Shown here piece by piece: positions 7,351 through 17,137 of a DNA stretch of 64,000 nt (positions are counted from its first letter, which is position 1; every line of letters begins with the position of its first letter). The notes below the pieces were generated by a model, which was not told where the DNA came from, did not search any database, and saw nothing but the letters and a program-made list of their open reading frames with translations. Source of the DNA: Streptomyces radiopugnans. GTDB taxonomy: Bacteria > Actinomycetota > Actinomycetes > Streptomycetales > Streptomycetaceae. Position numbers and translations under genes: made by a program. Location: positions 62,001 to 126,000 of the forward strand of contig NZ_FOET01000010.1 of assembly GCF_900110735.1 (NCBI RefSeq), in the 5' to 3' direction.

Positions 7351-9264
7351 ATGTCGCAGCCGCCTCCGCCACCAAGTCAGCCGCCGTCCGGCGGCTTCGG
7401 TCCGCCCCCGGAGCAGCCGGACGACCGGCCGGATCAGCCGGAGCGGCAGCCGGAACAGCAGCCGGAGAAGGCCGAGCGGGAACAGCCTCCGCAGGTTCCG
7501 CTGTCCAAGTCGCCGCAGTCTCCGGCGGATCCGCCGGGGCAGCCGCCGCAGGCGCCCGCGGGCCCGCAGACGCCTCCGGGCCCGCCGTCGTACGGCTATC
7601 CGCAGCAGCCCGGTCAGCCCGGTCAGTTCGGCGGGCCGGAACAGCCGGTTCAGCCCGGCCAGTTCGGCCAGGCGCCGCAGTTCCCGCCCGGCCAGCCCCA
7701 GGCGTACGGCTATCCGCAGCAGCCCGGCCAGATGCCCCAGGCGCCGTACGGCCAGGCCCCCGCGTACGGCCGGCCTCCGGCGTACGGGCAGCCTCCGTCG
7801 TACGGCTATCCGCAGCAGCCCGGATACGGCCAGTACCCGACGCAGCCCATGTACGGCGGCGGTGCGCAGCCGCCCGGCGGCGGCAACGGCGGCAACAAGA
7901 GCGCCAAGATCCTGGCCGTCGTCGCCGCGGTCGTCGCGGTCCTGCTCGTCGCGGGCGGCGGTGTCTGGTTCCTGACCAAGGACGACGGCGGCACCGAGGC
8001 CAAGAAGGGCGACAAGGGCACCACCCAGGGCGCCGACGGAGGCTCGGGCGACTCCGGTGGCTCCGGCGGCGAGAAGGGCCTGATCGACGCCGAGCTCGCC
8101 TGGACGGTCGACCCGCCCAAGGTGGACAAGCAGGACATCATCGCGGAAGCGCCCGGCACGTGGTTCGTCGGCGGGAACATCGTCAAGGCCACGACGAGTT
8201 CCACCACGGCCTACGACATGAAGACCGGCAAGGTGGCGTGGTCCATCGACATGCCCCGCCCGAAGGACTGCACCGCCGCCTTCGAGATGTCCGAGGACCG
8301 GACCGTGGTCCAGTACGGCCGGCGCTGCGAGTTCGTCATGGGCATCGACCTGGCCGCGGGCAAGAAGCTGTGGAACAAGGAACTGCCGTCCAAGCGCGAC
8401 AGTTCCTCGGAGTTCAGCTACACGGAGATGGCGGTCAGCGGCGACATCGCCGCGGCGGCCTGGATCGGCAACGCCGTCGGTTACGACCTGTCGACCGGCA
8501 AGGAGCTGTGGCAGCAGGAGGAGGGCTCCGACTGCAAGGACCGCGGCTACTCCGGAGGCGCCCAGCTCGTCGCCAAGCTGGAGTGCGGCTTCGGCGGCTC
8601 GCAGAAGGTCCAGGGAGTGGGCCCGGGCGGCAAGAAGAAGTGGGAGTGGGACGTCCCCGACGGCATCGAGGTCCTCAAGGTCCTGTCCACCGACCCCCTG
8701 GTCCTCGGGGTCAACGCCGGCGGCGAGTCCAGCATCGACATCACGGACGTGATGGTCCTCTCGGACAGCGGCGAGCTCCAGGACAAGATCTCCATCGACA
8801 AGGACCGCCACGAGCTGGGCTGCCGGGGCATCACGCTCAGCAACTGCCCCGGCACGGTGGTGGACGGCGGGACCATGTACATCTCCTCGAAGCCCCACCA
8901 GGGCGGCGAATACGGGCAGACCAGCGAGATCATCGCCTTCGACCTCACCACCGGGAAGTCGAAGTGGCTGGGGGAGCCGACCACGGGCGGCCGGATCGTC
9001 CCGGTCACCGTGGAGGACGGCTCGCTGCTCGCCTACGAGCTCCCCGGCTACGACAAGCCGGGGCAGGTCGTCACGCTCGACCCGAAGACCGGCAAGCCGT
9101 CCCCGCGGATGAAGCTGCCGGAGAGCGGTGTGAAGCAGGAGTACGACATGGCCACCGGCTCCGATGTGCACCCGTTCTGGAAGGACGGCCACTTCTTCCT
9201 GGTGAACCACAGGTTCTACGCCACCGCCGGCCTGAGCGACCTGGCGATAGCCGCCTACAGCTGA
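7351..9264 (+). CDS. Membrane-anchored PQQ-like beta-propeller protein with Pro/Gln-rich N-terminus
   Basis: A 637-residue protein. Residues 1-180 are disordered and rich in Pro, Gln, Gly and Tyr with repeated QAYGYPQQPGQ-like units. A single transmembrane helix lies at about 187-209 (ILAVVAAVVAVLLVAGGGVW). The extracellular part (about 245-637) has PQQ/YVTN-type repeats (TTAYDMKTGKVAWSIDMP, GIDLAAGKKLWNKELP, GYDLSTGKELWQQEEG), consistent with a BamB-like propeller. Streptomyces has many such proteins, and their function is unknown. The start at 7351 follows GAGGAAA; an upstream ATG at 7339 overlaps that ribosome site. A hairpin terminator follows. Confidence 0.85.
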   Translation: MSQPPPPPSQPPSGGFGPPPEQPDDRPDQPERQPEQQPEKAEREQPPQVPLSKSPQSPADPPGQPPQAPAGPQTPPGPPSYGYPQQPGQPGQFGGPEQPVQPGQFGQAPQFPPGQPQAYGYPQQPGQMPQAPYGQAPAYGRPPAYGQPPSYGYPQQPGYGQYPTQPMYGGGAQPPGGGNGGNKSAKILAVVAAVVAVLLVAGGGVWFLTKDDGGTEAKKGDKGTTQGADGGSGDSGGSGGEKGLIDAELAWTVDPPKVDKQDIIAEAPGTWFVGGNIVKATTSSTTAYDMKTGKVAWSIDMPRPKDCTAAFEMSEDRTVVQYGRRCEFVMGIDLAAGKKLWNKELPSKRDSSSEFSYTEMAVSGDIAAAAWIGNAVGYDLSTGKELWQQEEGSDCKDRGYSGGAQLVAKLECGFGGSQKVQGVGPGGKKKWEWDVPDGIEVLKVLSTDPLVLGVNAGGESSIDITDVMVLSDSGELQDKISIDKDRHELGCRGITLSNCPGTVVDGGTMYISSKPHQGGEYGQTSEIIAFDLTTGKSKWLGEPTTGGRIVPVTVEDGSLLAYELPGYDKPGQVVTLDPKTGKPSPRMKLPESGVKQEYDMATGSDVHPFWKDGHFFLVNHRFYATAGLSDLAIAAYS

Positions 9265-9313
9265 GGTTCCGCGGCCGCTCCCGGCCTCCCGCGGCGGACC
9301 GCCGCCACCGCAT

Positions 9314-9350
9314 CGGCCCCGCGCCCCTCCTGTGGAGGGACGCGGGGCCG
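9314..9350 (+). terminator. Terminator after the PQQ-repeat gene
   Basis: A 17-bp stem with one mismatch (9314-9330 with 9334-9350) and loop TGT, 50 nt beyond the stop. Confidence 0.7.
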
Positions 9351-9515
9351 CTCGCGTGGGTCCGCGGGAGTTCCCGCCGGTTCTTGCCGGAAGGGACGCG
9401 GGATGCCGGGGGAGCGTGTAGCTTCCGGGGGCAAGACGGAGCCGGGTGGCTCGAAGGGCCGTACGGGGGCCCGGCCCGGCCCCGGGACGGGGCCGACGGA
9501 ACGACAGGGGTGTGG

Positions 9516-10256
9516 ATGACCGTGCGGCTCATGGTGGTCGACGACCACCGTCTGCACGCCGAGGCGCTCGCCTCGGCGCTGAAGTTGCGCGGGCACCGGG
9601 TGCTCGCCGCCGCCGCGCCGGCCGCGGGGGCGGCGGAACTGGTGGTCAGCAGGGCCCCCGAGGTGTGCCTGTGGGGCACGGCGTCGCCCGCCGAGCCCGG
9701 GGCGTTCGATCCCGTGGCGAGGATCAGGCGGGAGCGGCCGCAGACCGCCGTGGTGGTGCTGGGCCCGGTGCCCAGCCCGCGGGGGATCGCGGCGGCGTTC
9801 GCGGCGGGGGCGTCGGGCTACATACGGCACGACGAGCGGATCGAGGGCGTAGAGCGCGGCATGGTCAGGGCGCGGGCCGGGGAGGCGGCGGTGGCGCCGC
9901 AGCTGCTGCGGGGCGCCTTCGCGGAACTGCTCAACCCGAGAACCGAGCCGGACGACGAGGGCGTCAGGCTGCTGCGGATGCTCACCCCGCGCGAGACCGA
10001 GGTGCTGGTGCGGGTGGCCGAGGGGGAGGACACCCGGACGATCGCGGTGGGCATGGGGATCGCGCCCAGCACGGCCCGCACCCATGTGCAGCGGGTGCTG
10101 ATGAAGCTCGGAGTCGGTTCGCGGCTGGAGGCGGCGGCGCTGGCGGCCCGTACCGGACTGCTGGACCGGGCGGCCGGGGCGCGGGGCGGGGGCCTGCACG
10201 GCGGCACGGACAGAGGCACGGACAGGGGCATGGACAGGGGCGCGGGGCCGGGCTGA
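9516..10256 (+). CDS. LuxR/NarL-type response regulator-like protein with degenerate receiver
   Basis: A 246-residue protein. The N-terminal receiver fold begins MTVRLMVVDDHRLHAEALAS with the acidic pair D9-D10. Where NarL-family receivers carry the phospho-acceptor Asp (P-D-V-x-L-x-D), this one reads P48-E-V-C-L-W-G54, so the acceptor is replaced by Gly. The C-terminal LuxR HTH (about 156-210) is intact: LTPRETEVLVRVAEGEDTRT, then STARTHVQRVLMKLGVGSR. A Gly/Asp/Arg repeat tail ends the protein. It is thus likely an orphan, phosphorylation-independent regulator. AGGGG stands 5 nt before the ATG. No histidine kinase is adjacent. Its last codons form the left arm of a 20-bp hairpin. Confidence 0.85.
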   Translation: MTVRLMVVDDHRLHAEALASALKLRGHRVLAAAAPAAGAAELVVSRAPEVCLWGTASPAEPGAFDPVARIRRERPQTAVVVLGPVPSPRGIAAAFAAGASGYIRHDERIEGVERGMVRARAGEAAVAPQLLRGAFAELLNPRTEPDDEGVRLLRMLTPRETEVLVRVAEGEDTRTIAVGMGIAPSTARTHVQRVLMKLGVGSRLEAAALAARTGLLDRAAGARGGGLHGGTDRGTDRGMDRGAGPG

Positions 10257-10280
10257 CGCACCGGCCCCGCGCCCCTGTCC
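10232..10280. terminator. 20-bp perfect hairpin holding the stop codon in its loop
   Basis: Arms 10232-10251 and 10261-10280 are perfectly complementary over 20 bp; the 9-nt loop contains the TGA stop of the regulator. It lies between convergent genes and can end transcription from both. Confidence 0.8.
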
Positions 10281-10299
10281 GCACGGCGGGAGGCGCGTG

Positions 10300-10770
10300 T
10301 CACTCCCCGGCGGACGGTACGGCTCCCGGGCCGCCGTCGTCGGCCTCCCGCCGCGACGGCGGCGGGACCGTGGGGCTCAGCCGCAGCCAGAGCAGGAACA
10401 GCAGCCCCAGCACCAGCATCGACAGCCCGGCCCAGAGGTTGATGTTGATGTCCTGGGCCTTGGCCAGGTCGGCGTCGGAGACGAAGATGCCCGCCGCGGT
10501 GACCAGGACGCCGTAGATCACGAAGAGCAGGCCGATGACACGGCGGATGTCGAACAGCCGGGCGGCGCTGGCCGAGCGCTCCTCCAGTTCGCGCTCCTCC
10601 TCCCGCCAGTCCGGCTCCGGGTCGCCCTTGCCGACGCCGGGGACACCGGGGTCGGCAGGGTCGGCGGGGTCGGAGGGACCGCGGGAGCCCGAGGGCCCGC
10701 GGTACTCGTGGGCGCCGTGCGGACCGCCTGCGCCGTTGTTGCCGTTCTCGCCGTTGCCGTCGTTCGTCAT
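10300..10770 (-). CDS. Small membrane protein downstream of the symporter gene (156 aa)
   Basis: Residues 1-75 are hydrophilic and disordered (Gly/Asn/Asp/Pro-rich, then an EEERELEERSASAARL helix). Two transmembrane helices follow (IGLLFVIYGVLVTAAGIFV and LWAGLSMLVLGLLFLLWL), and the tail is Pro-rich. It lies 38 nt after the sodium symporter gene on the same strand, so the two are probably cotranscribed and it may be an accessory subunit. Small two-helix proteins next to SSS transporters are common in actinobacteria, but I cannot name this family. Confidence 0.7.
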   Translation of the reverse strand: MTNDGNGENGNNGAGGPHGAHEYRGPSGSRGPSDPADPADPGVPGVGKGDPEPDWREEERELEERSASAARLFDIRRVIGLLFVIYGVLVTAAGIFVSDADLAKAQDININLWAGLSMLVLGLLFLLWLRLSPTVPPPSRREADDGGPGAVPSAGE

Positions 10771-10808
10771 GGTGGATCACATCCTTCGCTGTGCGGTGCG
10801 CGGGGCGC

Positions 10809-12482
10809 TCAGAAGGAGAAGGGGATGTAGCAGAGGGCGGCGAGGATGATCGCGCCCCAGCCCAGCAGCGCGGGCCTGCGGTACCAGGCCTCGTCGCCCG
10901 CGGCCGGGGGTTCGGCCAGACCGGGGGAGCGGGTGCCGTACACCAGGCCGGCCAGCCGCTCGACGGGCTTGGGCCTGGTCAGGGGGGTGAGGACCACGAC
11001 GACGAGCGTGCCCACGACGAAGGCGACGATGGCGGAGACGAAGTTGGCGCCCTGGTCGGTGGGGATGTCGACCAGCCCGCCCCGGTAGAACCAGAAGTAG
11101 TTGACCATCGCCGCGACCGTGCCCGCCAGCAGCCCCCAGAAACCGGCCGCTGCCGTCATCCGCTTCCAGAACATGCCGATGATGAAGACGGTGAACAGCG
11201 GCACGTTGAAGAAGGAGAACAGCGTCTGCAGGTAGTTCATGATGTTGCTGAACGTCGCCGCGATGAACGCCGTCCCCATGCCCAGCAGCACGCCGATCGC
11301 GGTGACCACGCGCGCGGTGAGCACGTAGTACGAGTCCGGGCGGCCCTTGACCAGGTAGGGCCGCCAGATGTCGTGGGTGAAGACGGTGTTGAAGGCCGAG
11401 ACGTTGGCCGCCATGCCGGCCATGAAGGCGGCGAGCAGACCGGTCACCGCGACGCCCAGCACGCCGTTGGGCAGCAGGTCCCGCATCAGCAGGGGGACCG
11501 CCTCGTTGTACTCCAGGCCGCTGCCCGGACCGATGTCCGGCGCCACCACCAGCGCGACCAGACCGGGGATGACGACGATCGCCGGAATGAAGACCTTGGG
11601 GAAGGCGGCGATCAGCGGGGTGCGCTGGGCGGCGGAGAGGTTCTTGGCGGACAGGGCGCGCTGGACCTCGGCGAAGTTGGTCGTCCAGTAGCCGAAGCTG
11701 AGGGCGAAGCCGAGGCCGAGCACGATGGTGAGCCAGTTGGCGCCCAGCGGGTTGTCCGAGCCGATGCCGGTCCCGCCCCAGGCGGAGACGAAGTTCTCGC
11801 CCTGCGAGGCGGTGAGCGAGTCGCGCAGCCCGCTCCAGCCGCCCACCCGGGTCAGTGCGAGGACGGTCAGCGGGATCAGGCCGGCCAGGATCACGAAGAA
11901 CTGCACGACCTCGTTGTAGATGGCCGAGGACAGACCGCCCAGGGTGATGTAGAGCAGCACGAACAGGCCCGAGACCACGATGGACACCCACCGCGGCCAG
12001 CCCAGCAGCGCCTCCAGCACGATGGCCAGCGCGTAGAGGTTGACACCCGCGATCAGCACCGAGGCCGCCGAGAACAGGATGCCGCTGAGCAGGTGGGACG
12101 AGGGCCCGAAGCGGTGCAGCAGGAACTCGGGGACCGAGCGCACCCGGGACCCGTAGTAGAAGGGCATCATCACCAGGCCGAGGAAGACCATGGCCGGGAT
12201 GGCGCCCACCCAGTACCAGTGCACGGTGTAGACGCCGTACTGCGCGCCGTTGGCCGCCATGCCCAGGATCTCCAGGGCGCCGAGGTTCGCCGCGATGAAG
12301 GCGAGGCCGGTCACCCAGGCGGGCAGTGAGCGGCCGGAGAGGAAGAAGTCCAGGCTGGTCTTGATGCTGCGCCGGGCAGCGAACCCGACTCCCAGGATGA
12401 CGAGGAAATAGACGGCCAGGATCGTGTAGTCCAGGGCGTTCGTGGGGAGCCGAAGATCCTGGGCCAACTGGTACGACGGCAT
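10809..12482 (-). CDS. Sodium:solute symporter (SSS family), probable galactose/sugar uptake
   Basis: A 557-residue polytopic membrane protein with about 14 hydrophobic helices. SSS-type features include LSGRSLPAWVTGLAFIAANL (TM1-2 region), GWWY-like aromatic loops, and the GYWTTNFAEVQRALSAKN stretch typical of SglT-like sugar transporters. It couples Na+ entry to solute uptake. It diverges from galT-galE-galK across a 120-bp shared promoter region, so galactose or a galactoside is the likely substrate (context inference). The ATG at 12482 has GGAGG 10 nt upstream; a TTG at 12542 would extend it but lies inside the putative operator. Confidence 0.88.
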   Translation of the reverse strand: MPSYQLAQDLRLPTNALDYTILAVYFLVILGVGFAARRSIKTSLDFFLSGRSLPAWVTGLAFIAANLGALEILGMAANGAQYGVYTVHWYWVGAIPAMVFLGLVMMPFYYGSRVRSVPEFLLHRFGPSSHLLSGILFSAASVLIAGVNLYALAIVLEALLGWPRWVSIVVSGLFVLLYITLGGLSSAIYNEVVQFFVILAGLIPLTVLALTRVGGWSGLRDSLTASQGENFVSAWGGTGIGSDNPLGANWLTIVLGLGFALSFGYWTTNFAEVQRALSAKNLSAAQRTPLIAAFPKVFIPAIVVIPGLVALVVAPDIGPGSGLEYNEAVPLLMRDLLPNGVLGVAVTGLLAAFMAGMAANVSAFNTVFTHDIWRPYLVKGRPDSYYVLTARVVTAIGVLLGMGTAFIAATFSNIMNYLQTLFSFFNVPLFTVFIIGMFWKRMTAAAGFWGLLAGTVAAMVNYFWFYRGGLVDIPTDQGANFVSAIVAFVVGTLVVVVLTPLTRPKPVERLAGLVYGTRSPGLAEPPAAGDEAWYRRPALLGWGAIILAALCYIPFSF

Positions 12483-12541
12483 GAGCAGGTCGCCTCCATG
12501 GCGTGACGGGGCCTTCTGTGGGGGTGGGTCCCTTGACGTCA

Positions 12542-12580
12542 ATGTTCACTCATGGTTTTTTATGTTCGATTATGTTTGGG
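12542..12580. promoter_or_regulatory. Four 10-bp-phased ATGTT-type direct repeats: probable gal operator
   Basis: ATGTT, ATGGT, ATGTT and ATGTT begin at 12542, 12552, 12562 and 12572, exactly one helical turn apart, in an AT-rich patch between the divergent symporter and galT genes. A TAGTAT box at 12584-12589 fits a -10 element for galT. The repeats would overlap its -35 region. The galactose operon of Streptomyces lividans is known to be controlled through direct repeats at galP1; a DeoR- or LacI-type regulator is a candidate but none is encoded next to it. Confidence 0.65.
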
Positions 12581-12602
12581 TCGTAGTATAGGGAGACCCC
12601 AG

Positions 12603-13727
12603 GTGAAAAAGACCTCGACCCGCCTCGCCGACGGTCGCGAACTCGTGTACTACGACGTTCGCGGCGGTCACGGCGCCGCGGAACGCGACGCGGTGGACCG
12701 GCGCCCCCTGGACGCCGTCGCCACGGCGTCGGAGATCCGGCACGACCCCCTGCTCGGCGAGTGGGTCGCGGTCACGGCGCACCGCCAGGCCCGCACGTAC
12801 CACCCGCCGGCCGACGAGTGTCCGCTCTGCCCCTCCCGGGACGGGCGCATGACGGAGATCCCGGCCGAGGACTACGAGGTGGCCGTCTTCGAGAACCGCT
12901 TCCCCTCACTGGCCGGCCCCCCGGGCCCGGCGGCCGCGGAGGACGGCACCGGCCTCTTCCTGCGGGCCCCGGGCGCCGGGCGCTGCGAGGTGGTGTGCTT
13001 CACCTCCGACCACGAGGCGTCCTTCGCCGACCTCACCGAGGAGCGGGCCGCCCTGGTCCTGGACGCCTGGACCGACCGCACCGCCGAACTGTCGGCGCTG
13101 CCGGGCGTGCGCCAGGTGTTCTGCTTCGAGAACCGGGGCCGGGAGATCGGCGTCACCCTCGGCCACCCCCACGGCCAGATCTACGCCTACCCCTTCGTCA
13201 CCCCGCGCACCGGGCGGATGCTGCGCTCGGCCGCCGCCCACCGGGAGCGCACCGGCGGCAACCTCTTCGACGACGTAGTGGAAGCCGAGCGCGCCGACGG
13301 ACGGCGCGTGGTGCTGGAGACCGGCCACTGGACCGCCTTCGTGCCGCACGCCGCGCGCTGGCCGTACGAGGTGCATCTGTACCCCAGGCGGCGGGTGCCG
13401 GACATGACGGAACTCCAGGCGGACGCCCGAGCCGACTTCCCCGGCGTCTACCTGGAACTGCTGCGGCGCTTCGACCGGATCTTCGGCCCCGGCGAGCCGC
13501 CCACGCCGTACATCTCCGGCTGGCACCAGGCGCCGCTGGGCCCGGACGGGGGCAGGGACTGGGCCGGACGGGCGGACTTCGCCCTCCACCTGGAACTCTT
13601 CACGATCCGCCGCACGTCCGGGAAGCTGAAGTACCTGGCGGGCTCGGAGTCCGGTATGGGGGTCTTCATCAACGACGTGCCGCCCGAGACCGCGGCGCAG
13701 CGACTGCGGGAGGTGGCGAGCCGGTGA
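12603..13727 (+). CDS. galT: Galactose-1-phosphate uridylyltransferase
   Basis: A 374-residue enzyme of the Leloir pathway that swaps UMP between UDP-glucose and galactose 1-phosphate. It contains the substrate/zinc region [19 protein letters not shown], and the catalytic H188-P-H190 in [11 protein letters not shown], where the second His carries the uridylyl intermediate. The GTG at 12603 is preceded by GGGAGACCCCAG and by a -10-like box only about 14 nt upstream, so the leader is very short. Its TGA overlaps the GTG of galE (GTGA), indicating translational coupling in a galT-galE-galK operon. Confidence 0.95.
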   Translation: MKKTSTRLADGRELVYYDVRGGHGAAERDAVDRRPLDAVATASEIRHDPLLGEWVAVTAHRQARTYHPPADECPLCPSRDGRMTEIPAEDYEVAVFENRFPSLAGPPGPAAAEDGTGLFLRAPGAGRCEVVCFTSDHEASFADLTEERAALVLDAWTDRTAELSALPGVRQVFCFENRGREIGVTLGHPHGQIYAYPFVTPRTGRMLRSAAAHRERTGGNLFDDVVEAERADGRRVVLETGHWTAFVPHAARWPYEVHLYPRRRVPDMTELQADARADFPGVYLELLRRFDRIFGPGEPPTPYISGWHQAPLGPDGGRDWAGRADFALHLELFTIRRTSGKLKYLAGSESGMGVFINDVPPETAAQRLREVASR

Positions 13728-14727
13728 GCGGCACGTATCTGGTGACCGGCGGGGCCGGCTACGTCGGGAGCGTCGTCGCGGCGCACCTGCTGGAGGCGGG
13801 ACACCGGGTGACGGTGGTGGACGACCTGTCCACCGGCTTCCGCGCGGGCGTGCCGGCGGGAGCGGACTTCGTCCGGGGACGTATCCAGGACGCCGCCGAC
13901 TGGCTGGACCCTTCCTACGACGCCGTGCTGCACTTCGCGGCCAGCTCCCAGGTCGGTGAGTCCGTCGTCCACCCCGAGAAGTACTGGCGCAACAACGTCG
14001 GCGGCACGATGGCGCTGCTGGACGCGATGCGCGGGGCCGGCGTGCGCACCCTGGTCTTCTCCTCCACCGCCGCCACCTACGGCGAGCCCGAGGAGGTCCC
14101 CATCCGCGAGGACGCCCCCACCGCCCCCACCAACCCCTACGGCGCCTCCAAGCTCGCCGTCGACCACATGATCGCCGGCGAGTGCGCCGCCCACGGCCTG
14201 GCCGCCGTCTCGCTGCGCTACTTCAACGTGGCCGGCGCGTACCGCAGCGCGCACGGCGCCCTCGGCGAGCGGCACGACCCCGAGTCGCACCTCATCCCGC
14301 TGGTGCTCCAGGTCGCGCTCGGGCAGCGGGAGGCGATCTCGGTCTACGGCGACGACTACCCCACCCCCGACGGCACCTGCGTACGCGACTACATCCACGT
14401 CGCCGACCTCGCCGAGGCCCATCTGCTGGCGCTGGACGCCGCGGAGCCCGGGGAGCACCTGGTGTGCAACCTGGGCAACGGCAGCGGCTTCTCCGTCCGC
14501 GAGGTGATCCGCACGGTCCGCGAGGTCACCGGCCACCCCGTGCCCGAGAGGACGGCGCCGCGCCGCGGAGGCGACCCGGCGTTCCTGGTCGCCTCGGCGG
14601 ACCGGGCCAGGCAGCGGCTGGGCTGGCGGCCCTCGCGCACAGACCTGAAGGACATCGTCGCCGACGCCTGGGCCTTCGCCCGGGGCAGGGCGCTGGACTC
14701 CGCCGGCGGCGGCGAGGGGAGCGGAAC

Positions 14728-14731
<4 letters not shown>
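13724..14731 (+). CDS. galE: UDP-glucose 4-epimerase
   Basis: A 335-residue short-chain dehydrogenase/reductase-type epimerase that interconverts UDP-galactose and UDP-glucose. The N-terminal NAD-binding motif is TGGAGYVG (residues about 8-15), then VDDLSTG, the FSSTAATYG catalytic Ser/Thr segment, and the Y-x3-K pair in [18 protein letters not shown] and [11 protein letters not shown] are also classic GalE motifs. It begins at the GTG overlapping the galT stop and its own stop overlaps the galK GTG. Confidence 0.95.
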
Positions 14732-15945
<1,214 letters not shown>

Positions 15946-16350
15946 GGGCGCCCGGCCGGCGGACCGGGTGTGCGCGGGCGGTGTGCGGCGCGGCGAACAG
16001 CGCGGCGAACGGTGCGGTGTGCGGCGCGGTGATCGGTGTGATGATCGCAATGTGTCGGAAGCGATCGGTCCGTGCCGCGCCGCACACCGCCGACCGTGCA
16101 CGTCCGGTCGCCGCGGACCGTGCCGGCGGTCGGTTTCCGCCAATCCGCCTCGTCGGCCCCACCCCGGCCGTACGCTGATGGACGGCACCGGCCGCCGGGG
16201 GCCGGTGCGCATCAGGGGGCGGCACACGCCGGATGCGGCGCACGGAGGCCGGGTACGAGCAGGGCACGGCGGCGGCCGTGCGGCCCGCCCGGCCCCCGCA
16301 CCGGGCGCCGCGCCGAACGCGGGTGGGCCTTTCGGCGGCAGGGGGTGTGC
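15946..16350. other. 400-bp gene-free region with three copies of a 16-bp repeat
   Basis: No gene seen. GCGGTGTGCGGCGCGG occurs at 15978-15993 and 16014-16029, and its exact reverse complement at 16075-16090. Either upstream copy can pair with the third, giving mutually exclusive stems. The right part must hold the promoter of the LuxR-type regulator gene. Confidence 0.6.
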
Positions 16351-17103
16351 GTGCAACGTATCCGGGTTCTCGTGGTGGACGACCACCGCATATTCGCCGA
16401 GTCGCTCGCCGCGGCACTCGCGGTGGAGCAGGACGTGGAGGTGGCCGCGGCCGGCAGCGGTCCCGCGGCGCTGCGCGCCCTGGAGCGGGCGGCGGCCGAC
16501 GGCCGCCGCTTCGACGTCCTGCTGATCGACGCCGATCTGGGGGTCGCTCCCCCGGATGCCGGCGAGACGCCGGCGCCGGACCCGGCCGCCGCCGACGCGC
16601 CGGCCGCGGCCGGCGGCATCGCCCTGGTCTCACGGGTGCACAGCGACCACCCCGAGGTGCGCACCGTGGTGCTCGCCGAGCGCGACGACCCGCGTCGCGC
16701 GGCCGCCGCGCTCCAGGCGGGGGCGTCGGGCTGGGTCGCCAAGGACTGCTCGCTCTCCCGGCTGCTCCAGGTGGTCCGGGGGGTGCTGCGCGGCGAGACG
16801 CACCTGCCGCCCGCCCTGCTGACCGGGGTGCTGCGCGAGCTGACCGCGACGCGCCGGCACCGCACCGAGAGCGAGCGGCTGGTGGAGTCGCTGACCCCGC
16901 GCGAGCACGAGGTGCTGCGCTGCATGGTGGCCGGGCTGGGCCGCAAGGCGGTCGCCGAGCGGCTGTACCTCTCCCCGCACACCGTCCGCACCCACATGCA
17001 GAACGTGCTGGGCAAACTGGGGGTGCACTCCACGCTGGCCGCGGTCGCGCTGGCCCGCAAGGCGGGCGTCGGCCCGGTGGACCTGGAGCACGTGACGACC
17101 TAG
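16351..17103 (+). CDS. LuxR/NarL-type response regulator with a Pro/Ala insertion in the receiver
   Basis: A 250-residue protein (QRIRVLVVDDHRIFAESLAA) with acidic pair D10-D11 and phospho-acceptor D60 in FDVLLIDADLG. Straight after D60 there is an unusual 25-residue Ala/Pro/Asp insertion (PPDAGETPAPDPAAADAPAA) where the beta3-alpha3 loop should be. The LuxR HTH follows at about 184-240 (LTPREHEVLRCMVAGLGRKA, HTVRTHMQNVLGKLGVHS). No kinase is adjacent. It resembles the degenerate regulator at 9516-10256 in size and architecture, and the two flank the gal region. GTG 16351 was chosen for its GGCAGGGGG ribosome site; GTG 16345 is an alternative. Confidence 0.85.
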   Translation: MQRIRVLVVDDHRIFAESLAAALAVEQDVEVAAAGSGPAALRALERAAADGRRFDVLLIDADLGVAPPDAGETPAPDPAAADAPAAAGGIALVSRVHSDHPEVRTVVLAERDDPRRAAAALQAGASGWVAKDCSLSRLLQVVRGVLRGETHLPPALLTGVLRELTATRRHRTESERLVESLTPREHEVLRCMVAGLGRKAVAERLYLSPHTVRTHMQNVLGKLGVHSTLAAVALARKAGVGPVDLEHVTT

Positions 17104-17137
17104 TCCCCGCCCGCGCCGGGCCCGTGGCACGGAGCCG

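Noticed and set aside
7206-9515. Long in-frame extension upstream of the regulator at 9516
   Set aside because: It overlaps the PQQ-repeat gene and is Arg/Gly-rich; the receiver fold starts at the ATG at 9516.
12483-12542. Longer symporter start at TTG 12542
   Set aside because: It would place the start codon inside the phased repeats and lacks a ribosome site; ATG 12482 has GGAGG upstream and precedes the first conserved helix.
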